A stretch of DNA of 31,405 nucleotides. Origin: SAR202 cluster bacterium AD-804-J14_MRT_500m (GTDB taxonomy: Bacteria > Chloroflexota > Dehalococcoidia > UBA3495 > GCA-2712585). Both the position numbers and the translations under genes were made by a program. Below, in pieces: positions 23,538 through 31,405 of the stretch. The DNA lies in NCBI GenBank assembly GCA_009391275.1, contig VEXF01000017.1:1-31405 (forward strand), in the 5' to 3' direction. Within the stretch, counting starts at the first letter, position 1. The number at the start of each line of letters is the position of its first letter. The notes under the pieces were generated by a model. It saw nothing but the letters and a program-made list of their open reading frames with translations. It ran no database searches and was not told the DNA's origin.

Positions 23538-24683
23538 GTGCCGATAATGAAGGGGAGTATAAGAAGACGAAGTAGGGGGTCATGGGAACTTACCGTGGAC
23601 ATGGGACGAGACTCAAGCGGTAAGCGGCTTCGAAAGTTTCTATCGGTGAAAGGTACCAAGGCAGAGGCTGAGCGTCGACTACGGGAGCTGTTGTCTTCAT
23701 TGGACAAAGGTATTCCGGTAGATACAGGCAAGATTACCGTTGGTGCGTTGCTAGAACGCTGGATAAGAGATTACGTCCTACCAAACACTCGTCCACGTAC
23801 GGCGGAGCGATATGAGAGCGATATGCGTCTACACATTGTTCCTTCGATTGGCCATATACCATTATCAAAGCTCTCACCTAACGACGTTCAAGCCATGGAA
23901 TCCCACTTGTTGGCAGCCGGATTGTCGGGACGCAGCGTCCGTCACGTCCACGCTGTGCTCAGGGAAGCCGTAAAGCACGCCATGCGATGGGGATTGGTCC
24001 ATCGGAATGTGGTTGCGACAATCGATCCTCCAAAAACTCGTCGGCCAGAACTTGTGCCACCCGACGCCGACGAGGTCTTGCAGCTTCTGGAGCTTGCCAA
24101 ACGAACAAACTATCATCCAGTGTTCCAATTTATGGCCTATACGGGGTGCCGGAGGGGAGAAGCACTCGGGCTAACATGGAAGAATGTTGACTTCACCAAT
24201 GCCATGGCATCTATCGTCCAATCTCTCCAGCGTCTCAAGGGACACGGACTAGTATTGCAACCGCCAAAATCTGCCAAGAGCCGTCGTTCCATTGCGCTAG
24301 ATCCAGAGACCGTTAGCACTCTTCGAGAACTACGCGGGGTTCAATTGCTACAGGAAATGGAATTCGCAGAAGCGTATAAACCCCGGGGATTGGTATTCCC
24401 TGGGCCCCTCGGGGGTCTTCTCGACCCCTCAGTGTTAACCCGAACATTTAAACAGTTATGTAAACGGATCGGGCGCCCTCATATCAGGCTTCACGATCTC
24501 CGGCATTTCCATGCTACGATGATGCTTCAGGCTGGGACTAATCCGAAGGTAGTGCAAGAACGGCTGGGCCACTCTTCTTTCGCCATTACTATGGATACAT
24601 ATAGTCACGTGGTACCAGGCTTACAGGAACAAGCAGTGAAGGATTTTGCATCGGCAATGACCCGGGTTCAACGATCAATCTGA
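23538..24683 (+). CDS. int: Tyrosine integrase, right-arm copy
   Basis: Identical to the integrase at 6723-7868, with the catalytic Arg205, His319, Arg322, His345 and Tyr355 present. Only four arm bases lie upstream of its ATG before ABC-F coding sequence begins, so this copy has none of the operator-like repeats of the left copy and no obvious promoter. If the arm is real, it would depend on outside transcription; if chimeric, it does not exist as a separate gene. Confidence 0.9.
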   Translation: MPIMKGSIRRRSRGSWELTVDMGRDSSGKRLRKFLSVKGTKAEAERRLRELLSSLDKGIPVDTGKITVGALLERWIRDYVLPNTRPRTAERYESDMRLHIVPSIGHIPLSKLSPNDVQAMESHLLAAGLSGRSVRHVHAVLREAVKHAMRWGLVHRNVVATIDPPKTRRPELVPPDADEVLQLLELAKRTNYHPVFQFMAYTGCRRGEALGLTWKNVDFTNAMASIVQSLQRLKGHGLVLQPPKSAKSRRSIALDPETVSTLRELRGVQLLQEMEFAEAYKPRGLVFPGPLGGLLDPSVLTRTFKQLCKRIGRPHIRLHDLRHFHATMMLQAGTNPKVVQERLGHSSFAITMDTYSHVVPGLQEQAVKDFASAMTRVQRSI

Positions 24684-24764
24684 TCCTGATGTCGGCAAAA
24701 TGTCGGCAAAATGACCTTCCCCGAATTTTACCCTTGGGGAAAGACCACGATTCGTGCGTAAAAT

Positions 24765-24842
24765 TGGTGGGCCGTCAGGGATTCGAACCCTGGACACCCG
24801 GATTAAAAGTCCGGTGCTCTAACCGAGCTGAGCTAACGGCCC
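24765..24842 (-). tRNA. tRNA-Lys(UUU), right-arm copy
   Basis: Mirror of 6564-6641 with identical sequence, anticodon TTT and encoded CCA. The same attachment core and arm-type sites follow towards the integrase (24689-24810). Confidence 0.93.
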
Positions 24843-24968
24843 AATTATTATCGGTTCCTATTGTAGCCCGGCCCTCATACCCCTTTCAACGAGATTGGAT
24901 CATTCATTTGCGTTCGTTGATAACGGATCGCACCAATGCTATCCTCAACCAATTCAGGGATATAAAGA

Positions 24969-25629
24969 ATGTACGATTTTCATACTCACACTTTTCTTAG
25001 TGACGGAGTCCTTTCTCCCATAGAACTCGTACGTCGTGCGCACGTACAAGGATATAAGGTCATAGCAATAACGGATCACGTTGGATACGGTAACTTAGAG
25101 TATGTGGTTAAAACATTGGTGAAGGACACCAAACGCGCCAGCAGCCGCTGGGATATCCTTGCAATACCCGGGGTCGAAATTACCCACGTCCCGAAAGACG
25201 ATATAGACCTAGTCGCAAAAGAGGCGAAGGGGTTGGGAGCACGTCTCGTAAATGTACACGGAGAAACTATCGTGGAACCCGTTGAACCCGGCACAAACTT
25301 AGCAGCACTACGATCTGGCTCTGTTGACCTTCTCGCCCATCCAGGCTTATTGACACAAGAAGAAGCGATGTTGGCCCAAAAAACAACATATCTTTATAGA
25401 ACTTACCGCAAGACAAGGACATAGTCTATCCAATGGGCATGTTGCCAGCACAGCCCTTAGCCAAGAAGCCCAGTTGTTATTAGACTCTGATGCCCATGGT
25501 CCAGAAGATTTACTTCGCCCTGACCTAAGCCTAAAAATAGCAAAAGGTGCTGGTTTGGACGACAACCAAACGCACACTTTGTTAGTTTTGAATCCTAAGA
25601 AATTACTTACCAAGTTAGGTTATGATTGA
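24969..25629 (+). pseudogene. PHP-domain phosphoesterase, frameshifted, right-arm copy
   Basis: Mirror of 5777-6437. It breaks at the same six-A run (25378-25383), after ...EEAMLAQK, and resumes one base over with ELTARQGHSLSNGHV and DSDAHGPEDL until TGA at 25627-25629. The shared frameshift shows both arms derive from one sequence, not from two independently evolving loci. Confidence 0.8.
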
Positions 25630-25648
25630 CCCGCCTAGATGCCTAACT

Positions 25649-26575
25649 CTATTTAGGCGCAAACGGCGAAGGTTCAGCCGTGCGGAACAATTTCACCGGC
25701 CCCCAAATATTCTGCGGACGATCAAATCGAATCACCCCTAAGAACCTCCCATCCTCACTGTATGCCCGGTGGCTCTCAAGATGCCCTGCGTACAAGCCTC
25801 GATGCCCCAATGACACAGGCTGTCCGTTTCGAAGATATTTTTCTGCCCCAGATCCAACGACGATGCTCTTTAAATGCAACACAGGTAAATCCATTGGTTT
25901 AAGCAATTGCTGCCACCGCCCACATTCACTCGCCTCCTCCAGCTGCTCTATCGTAACCGTCTCTTCGAGTACGAACGGTCCTGCTTTTTCCCGGATTAAG
26001 TTGCTAGCGTGAGCTCCGCATCCTAACGCCTGGCCCAAATCATGCGCTAAGGATCTCATATACATGCCGCGTCCACATTCAACACGAATCGTAACAAAGC
26101 AATCCTCAAAGCTTTCAACGGTTAGGCTGTAAACCTCCACCTGTCTCGGCTCTAATTCCACTTCAACACCTTTACGTGCAAGGGTATACAACCGCTGTCC
26201 ATTTTTCTTAAGCGCACTATGCATTGGTGGTTTTTGCAAAAATGTTCCTCGGAAAGAGCGTATTGCAATTTCTACATCTTCCTTCGTAATACCTGAGGCA
26301 TCACGTTCTTCAACTACTACACCCTCTGCGTCATATGTATCGGTCTCCACCCCCAGCCTAATCGTCATGGAATATTCCTTCGTTTTGTTTATCAAATACT
26401 CCATAAGCCTCGTTCCTTGACCGAAACATATGGGGAGTACTCCCTCAGCTAGCGGGTCCAATGTCCCCCCGTGGCCTACACGCTTTCGCATCCCCGTAAG
26501 TCTCTTCACAACTCTCACAACATCCATAGACGTCATTCCTGATGCCTTATTCAAACCCAGGAAGCCGTTGACCAC
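25649..26575 (-). CDS. truB: TruB, right-arm copy
   Basis: Identical to the left gene. The preferred GTG start is at 26575 with GGGAGG upstream; the frame is open to 26599. It has the catalytic GHGGTLDPLAEG motif and PUA end. Confidence 0.92.
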   Translation of the reverse strand: MVNGFLGLNKASGMTSMDVVRVVKRLTGMRKRVGHGGTLDPLAEGVLPICFGQGTRLMEYLINKTKEYSMTIRLGVETDTYDAEGVVVEERDASGITKEDVEIAIRSFRGTFLQKPPMHSALKKNGQRLYTLARKGVEVELEPRQVEVYSLTVESFEDCFVTIRVECGRGMYMRSLAHDLGQALGCGAHASNLIREKAGPFVLEETVTIEQLEEASECGRWQQLLKPMDLPVLHLKSIVVGSGAEKYLRNGQPVSLGHRGLYAGHLESHRAYSEDGRFLGVIRFDRPQNIWGPVKLFRTAEPSPFAPK

Positions 26576-26585
26576 CACATCCTCC

Positions 26586-26984
26586 CTATTCATCTCCACC
26601 TCTGAGTCCGACGTCGTTATCTTCTGAGCCTGTCCTAGCTTGTTCTTCAGCCAGTCTGTTCATTACTTGGAATACCACTTCTCCCTTCTCCAACGTATCA
26701 TCTAACACAAAGCTCAAGCTAGGAACGTGCCGGAGCGGTAAAATTTCACCTATCGAACGCCTGAGATAACCTTTGGCAGAAGTAAGCCCCTGTAGAGCTT
26801 CAGCTTTTTTAGAAGAATCCCCCATAACACTGATATATACTTTCGCCTGCCTAAGATCTGGAGCGGTTTCCACTTTGGTTACGGTAATTAAGGCCCGAAG
26901 GCGCGGATCACGGATCTCTCGTTGCAACACTACACTGATTTCTTGCCGCAAAAGCTCGTTGACTCTTAAAGTCCGCCTATTCAT
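26586..26984 (-). CDS. rbfA: RbfA, right-arm copy
   Basis: Identical to 4422-4820, including the tight link to truB. It is a 132-residue ribosome-maturation factor. A second rbfA in one genome would be unusual, which supports an artefactual arm. Confidence 0.92.
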   Translation of the reverse strand: MNRRTLRVNELLRQEISVVLQREIRDPRLRALITVTKVETAPDLRQAKVYISVMGDSSKKAEALQGLTSAKGYLRRSIGEILPLRHVPSLSFVLDDTLEKGEVVFQVMNRLAEEQARTGSEDNDVGLRGGDE

Positions 26985-27046
26985 CAGGGAGCTCTTCTTT
27001 AGGCCACATATCTACATCCCGGCAAGACCAACCACATCCCTGCCCA

Positions 27047-28876
27047 TTAAGTCCGCTCGCGCCGGAAAGCCTCCAGCAAATCCCCTTCCACGAACGCATC
27101 AAACCCTTCCACACCTATGCCACACTCTAGCCCTGATGTAACCTCATTCACGTCATCTTTAAACCGGCGCAGGCTCGAGATTGAGCCGTTATATACTAGT
27201 TCCCCATCCCGGAGGACCCTTATAAATCCTTCTCGTGCGAATCTTCCTTCCGTTACCAATACGCCCGCAACCTTGGCGCGACGTTTAGCTCCGAACACTT
27301 CCCTTATCTCCGCCTTACCGATTATCACATCACGATGTACCGGATCTAAGATTCCCTTTAACGCAGCTTCTACATCTTCAATCAGCTTGTAAATAATATC
27401 GTAAGTTCGAATTTGCACCGCACCTCGGTTAGCCGCCAACCCGGCGCTAGGTTCCGCACCTACACTAAACGCAAAGATAATGGCATCAGACGCACCGGCG
27501 AGAAGAATATCACTCTCATTCACGGCACCGCTTCCGGCATGTAGTATATTCACTCTAGCACTTGGGCTATCCAGTCGTTCCAAAGAGCTCTTAACTGCCT
27601 CTACACTGCCTTGGACATCTGCTTTCAAGATTAAATTAAGCTCTTTGACTTCCCCACTATTTATCCGTGTCACAACATCTTCTAACGTCATCACTCGTGC
27701 CATGGTTCGTTCTTGCTGTTGCCGTTCTAGATTTTCGTCTACTACTGCTCGAGCAATGCGGTCATTGCCGACTACGTAAAACGCATCCCCTGCTTGAGGC
27801 AGCTCACTAAATCCCAGGATTTCTATTGGTACCGACGGCCCAGCTTCTTTTATTCTTTCCCCAAGATCATTGACCATTGCTCGAACTCGACCCCAAGCTC
27901 CACCTGCTACTACGCTATCACCCACCCTAACAACCCCATTCTGAACCAAAACCGTGGCCAAGGGGCCTTTGCTGCGGTTAAGCTGCACTTCAATAATTGT
28001 CCCGTTACCGGGCCTATCAAAGTGCGCTTTTAATTCCCCAATTTCAGCAACCACCTGAATATTCTGCAATAGATCGTCGATTCCCATATTATCTTTAGCC
28101 GAGATCGGCACTGCTATCACGTCACCGCCCCATTCCTCCACTAAAAGCTCGTGTTCTGTCAATTGTCTTTTTACGGTATCTGGATCAGCATCCGGCATGT
28201 CCATTTTGTTAATGGCGACAACCAGTGGGAGATTGGCAGCTTTTGCATGATTTATCGCCTCTACAGTTTGCGGCATAACACCGTCATTCGCTGCAACAAC
28301 TAATACTGCGATATCAGTCACACTTGCGCCTCGGGCTCTTATAGCAGTGAATGCCTCGTGCCCAGGAGTATCGAGGAATGTAATCTTATTATCCTTGTAT
28401 TGCACCTGGTAAGCCCCGATGTGCTGAGTTATGCCACCCACTTCACCGTCTGTAACCCTGCTACTACGTATTGTGTCGAGCAATGTCGTTTTGCCATGGT
28501 CAACGTGACCTAAGATTGTTACTATGGGATCCCTTGCCTTCAGTTCCGACTTATCTGCCGCTTCCATCTGCTCAAGAGTTCTGGATAAAACGCTTTCTGC
28601 TTTTCCCTCTGGCTTGGCTGTGAATCCGAAAGTCGGACAGACTAAGGCTGCTAAATCGTAATCAATCACCTGGTTAATGGCGGCCATTATACCGTTCCTC
28701 ATCAGTTGTTTAATTACTTCTACTGAATCCACCCCCATCGAGTCGGCTAGATATTTAACCGACAAAGTGGATGGAAGAACAAGTTCTTTCCCGACCTTCC
28801 GATCTGCATCTTTGCGTTCGGGTTGGTCGGTATTTTGGCGTTCTGCCTCTGCTATTCTTCCTTTATTCGTTGTCAT
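27047..28876 (-). CDS. infB: IF-2, right-arm copy
   Basis: Identical to 2530-4359, with intact G1-G5 motifs. Genomes normally carry one infB gene. Confidence 0.94.
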   Translation of the reverse strand: MTTNKGRIAEAERQNTDQPERKDADRKVGKELVLPSTLSVKYLADSMGVDSVEVIKQLMRNGIMAAINQVIDYDLAALVCPTFGFTAKPEGKAESVLSRTLEQMEAADKSELKARDPIVTILGHVDHGKTTLLDTIRSSRVTDGEVGGITQHIGAYQVQYKDNKITFLDTPGHEAFTAIRARGASVTDIAVLVVAANDGVMPQTVEAINHAKAANLPLVVAINKMDMPDADPDTVKRQLTEHELLVEEWGGDVIAVPISAKDNMGIDDLLQNIQVVAEIGELKAHFDRPGNGTIIEVQLNRSKGPLATVLVQNGVVRVGDSVVAGGAWGRVRAMVNDLGERIKEAGPSVPIEILGFSELPQAGDAFYVVGNDRIARAVVDENLERQQQERTMARVMTLEDVVTRINSGEVKELNLILKADVQGSVEAVKSSLERLDSPSARVNILHAGSGAVNESDILLAGASDAIIFAFSVGAEPSAGLAANRGAVQIRTYDIIYKLIEDVEAALKGILDPVHRDVIIGKAEIREVFGAKRRAKVAGVLVTEGRFAREGFIRVLRDGELVYNGSISSLRRFKDDVNEVTSGLECGIGVEGFDAFVEGDLLEAFRRERT

Positions 28877-29075
28877 CCTGCTTCGCTTCCTACGGCTTCA
28901 CTTCTTTACCAAGATTAACTCAGCCACTTTTCAATATCGATTCACGTGAACCCCTTTAAAAATCACACCAGCCGCGCTCTGCCCAACGACTTTTACGATG
29001 TGTGGCAACTCGGTGTTGCGCATATCCGATCCCTACCTGGTTCGCTTTCCCTCACCACGCGAGATAGTTCTTCTA

Positions 29076-30617
29076 CTACCGCTTACGAGCTTTAGCCCCT
29101 CGTTTCCCGCGGTTTCCTGCTTTGGCCCCTCCCTTTCTGGTGCGTGCAGGGCCTCTATATTCTTCAAGAATATCTTCAGCAAATCGGATTTTGCCGGCGT
29201 CAGGGGTCAGATGCAACACTTCTACCGGCTTTTCTTCTTCAAATTGCGCAGACTGATCAAACGAAAGTGCTGCAAACCCTTCTTCCAGACTAAGAACAGG
29301 AGCATCTTCTACAACAACTGCAGTTTCTTCTGCCGCTTCTTGAGATATCAAATCTGATAGCGCATCTTCGAGAAGTGGGGAAACCGGTTCATCTAATTCA
29401 GGTGTAGCTCCGTTAGTTTCGCCCGTTTCCGCCACATCCATCTCAACCGTTAATTCAACTTCCAAAGGATCCACACCTATCGGTGCTAGTCCTGGTTCAA
29501 CCGTTTCTAGAATCGCTTCTACTTCTACTTCTACTTCCACTTCTCGTTCTGGTTCTATTTTTATCTGGGCTCTCAGGGCCTCCCATTCGGCCATGCTCTT
29601 GATGTCTAAATGCCATCCGGTAAGTTTTGCTGCGAGCCGAGCATTTTGACCATCTTTCCCAATTGCCAGAGATAACTGCCGTTCTGGGACTACTACAACC
29701 GCCGACGATTCTTTTTCATCGGCCTCAACATAAACTACCTCAGCCGGGCTCAACGCATTAGTTATAAATCGTTTCAGATCCCGATCCCACCGCACCACAT
29801 CTATTTTTTCCCCTTGCAGCTCGTTTACAATGTTCTGGATCCTGTTTCCCCTCATGCCTATGCAGGATCCTACAGGATCAACTCCTTCTTGCATTGCTAG
29901 AACTGCGACTTTGCTCCGAGAACCCGCCTCGCGAGCTATTGATCGGATTTCCACGATACCGTTATAGACCTCCGGAACCTCCAGCTCAAATAACCGTTTT
30001 AGCAAGTTTTTGTGACTGCGAGATACAATGATCTCGGGTCCTCTCGGGCTACGGTTCACTTCTAGGACATATACCTTTAGCCGCTGACCGCGGCGGTAGC
30101 GCTCCGTAGGAACTTGTTCTTCTGGCGTCAGAAGAGCTTCAGCTCTATCTAGTTCTAACGTGATCCCTCTGCCTGGTTCTGCCTGACCCGTGGTTCCTGA
30201 TATGATGTCGTCTATTCGATTGGCGAACTCATCATAGACTAATTCACGCTCTGCCTCCCTTAGCCTCTGCAGAACTACCTGTTTAGCCGTCTGAGCCGCA
30301 ATACGACTGGCCTCATGCGTAACAGACTCCATCTCAAGAATGTCGCCTACTACGGCACTTTTATCTATCTTCTTGGCACTTTTTAAGACGATCTCCAGCT
30401 TCTCATCTTCAACCTGTTCCACGACCGTCTTCAGAACACTAGCTGTGATTTGGCCAGTGTTCGGGTTTAATTTTACTGAGACGTTAACCCCTTCGCCCCA
30501 ATGATCTTTACGGAATGCCGAGACCAACGCAGCCTCAATAGCTTTCAACACCTCCTCTTTCGGGAGATGTCGCTCGGCCGCTAGCTGTGTCAAAGCAATA
30601 AAAAAATCGCTCTTCAA
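29076..30617 (-). CDS. nusA: NusA, right-arm copy
   Basis: Identical to 789-2330, including the TTG start, the acidic Glu-Val stretch and the basic tail. Even the simple-sequence repeat shows no length change, arguing that the two arms are not independent. Confidence 0.93.
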   Translation of the reverse strand: MKSDFFIALTQLAAERHLPKEEVLKAIEAALVSAFRKDHWGEGVNVSVKLNPNTGQITASVLKTVVEQVEDEKLEIVLKSAKKIDKSAVVGDILEMESVTHEASRIAAQTAKQVVLQRLREAERELVYDEFANRIDDIISGTTGQAEPGRGITLELDRAEALLTPEEQVPTERYRRGQRLKVYVLEVNRSPRGPEIIVSRSHKNLLKRLFELEVPEVYNGIVEIRSIAREAGSRSKVAVLAMQEGVDPVGSCIGMRGNRIQNIVNELQGEKIDVVRWDRDLKRFITNALSPAEVVYVEADEKESSAVVVVPERQLSLAIGKDGQNARLAAKLTGWHLDIKSMAEWEALRAQIKIEPEREVEVEVEVEAILETVEPGLAPIGVDPLEVELTVEMDVAETGETNGATPELDEPVSPLLEDALSDLISQEAAEETAVVVEDAPVLSLEEGFAALSFDQSAQFEEEKPVEVLHLTPDAGKIRFAEDILEEYRGPARTRKGGAKAGNRGKRGAKARKR

Positions 30618-30652
30618 AACCGCTCCCCTCTTCCCGGTTTATCCTTTAATCA

Positions 30653-30679
30653 AGAAAGCGGGTTTGCAGCCCGCTTTCT
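30653..30679 (-). terminator. Hairpin before nusA, right-arm copy
   Basis: Mirror of 727-753, the same 10-bp stem and 7-base loop. Confidence 0.5.
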
Positions 30680-30749
30680 AAAGAATTCCGAGGTAGGGTT
30701 TTATTTGTGGGAGTATAGCATTAGGGCTTCGGCATGGCAACATAAAATC

Positions 30750-31403
30750 TCACCACCAGATCTTCCCACGCGCCTCTTTTTCCATTTCTTCCGGGTCTTT
30801 GGTCCATAACCCTGTAGACAGATATTTCCAGCCTCCGTCCGCAAGAAAACAGACTATGTTACCTTTGTCCATTCTTTCCGCTGTCTTCATAGCACCCCAT
30901 ATAACTGATCCTGAGGAGATACCAGCGAAGATCCCTTCCTGCCGAAGCAATTCTAGGGTCCCCCGGAACGCATCAGACCCTTTTGCCATGATTCGTGAAT
31001 CAAGCATCGCCAAATCTAAAATCGGGGGTATAAACCCTTCTTCAAGGCTCCTAAGTCCTTGGATCGTATCATCTGGTTCAGGAGCGACCGCCACGATCTT
31101 GATATCTTGTCTATGTTCCTTCAATCGTCGACCCACTCCCATCAAAGTCCCACCTGTACCTAATCCTGCTACAAAAACATCTATCTCCGGAAGATCTCTT
31201 AGAATCTCAGCCCCTGTGGTCTTGTAATGAGCTCCTGGGTTAGCGTCGTTTCCATATTGGTACGGCATAAAATATTTTTCGCCGCCATCTTGTTCCATCA
31301 TCTCTTTTGCTACTTCTATCGAACCGTTCGTTCCTTTTCGGCCTTCAGAATACACGGTCTCTGCGCCATATGCTTCTAAAAGCTGCGTTCGTTCAGGGCT
31401 TAC
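30750..31403 (-). CDS. Cysteine synthase family protein, 5' truncated, right-arm copy
   Basis: Mirror of 3-656, cut at the very same internal codon by the window end. Symmetric truncation at both ends of the window is what a contig built from one graph segment used twice would show. Confidence 0.85.
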   Translation of the reverse strand, partial: VSPERTQLLEAYGAETVYSEGRKGTNGSIEVAKEMMEQDGGEKYFMPYQYGNDANPGAHYKTTGAEILRDLPEIDVFVAGLGTGGTLMGVGRRLKEHRQDIKIVAVAPEPDDTIQGLRSLEEGFIPPILDLAMLDSRIMAKGSDAFRGTLELLRQEGIFAGISSGSVIWGAMKTAERMDKGNIVCFLADGGWKYLSTGLWTKDPEEMEKEARGKIWW

Positions 31404-31405
31404 AT

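Larger units (their letters stand above)
23533..31405. repeat. Right arm of the inverted repeat
   Basis: Mirror copy of 1-7873. It begins 5 bases before the integrase start codon, directly against a truncated ABC-F gene, and ends inside the same cysteine synthase gene as the left arm, at the mirror-image base. Nothing marks a transposon end or a recombinase target at the inner boundary. I infer this arm is probably not a true second locus. Confidence 0.93.

Noticed and set aside
1..31405. A linear plasmid or virus genome with terminal inverted repeats
   Set aside because: The arms carry core translation genes and stop in the middle of a gene at both ends; no telomere-like or terminal-protein signals are seen.

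Overview
The window reads as a piece of a marine-type Chloroflexota genome, possibly SAR202/Dehalococcoidia-like. This is inference from protein style: Cys-anchored lipoproteins with ATV-x-ARL motifs and Pro/Thr-rich linkers, a luciferase-like monooxygenase, an M19-like hydrolase, and frequent GTG/TTG starts. No taxonomic marker proves it.

The overall shape is a giant palindrome. Bases 1-7873 are the reverse complement of 23533-31405 (position x pairs with 31406-x). Each arm carries the 3' part of a cysteine synthase gene, nusA, infB, rbfA, truB, a frameshifted PHP-phosphoesterase gene, tRNA-Lys(UUU) and a tyrosine integrase. Identical single-copy housekeeping genes, symmetric contig ends inside one gene, and an ABC-F gene cut off exactly at the inner boundary of the right arm make an assembly or amplification chimera more likely than a real inverted duplication. 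The left arm is therefore probably the true context, and the right arm a reversed second use of it.

The unique middle (7874-23532) is an accessory region. An integrative element starts in the 3' half of tRNA-Lys and ends at a 63-bp identical copy of that tRNA end at 17714-17776, about 11.1 kb in all. Its left, mostly minus-strand module is integrase, small zinc/HTH proteins, a primase-helicase (zinc, TOPRIM-like and RepA-like ATPase parts) and an AlpA/Xis-type HTH protein. The rest carries a divergent unknown gene, two lipoproteins (one with TPRs), a small-terminase-like gene, a membrane/zinc-ribbon protein and a large lipoprotein. Integrase, AlpA, primase-helicase and TerS without capsid genes recalls phage satellites (PICI) and tycheposons.

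A second unit without integrase (17714-20870, about 3.2 kb) follows in tandem, bounded by further tRNA-Lys ends. It carries a hypothetical gene, a luciferase-like monooxygenase and a membrane protein. Four copies of a shared terminal 'head' repeat punctuate 15355-20988. They alternate between two tails: type A runs into a tRNA-Ala(UGC) 3' half and type B into the tRNA-Lys 3' half. Beyond the last copy lie an M19-like hydrolase, a VOC pseudogene, a GIY-YIG protein and the ABC-F fragment, probably chromosomal flank.
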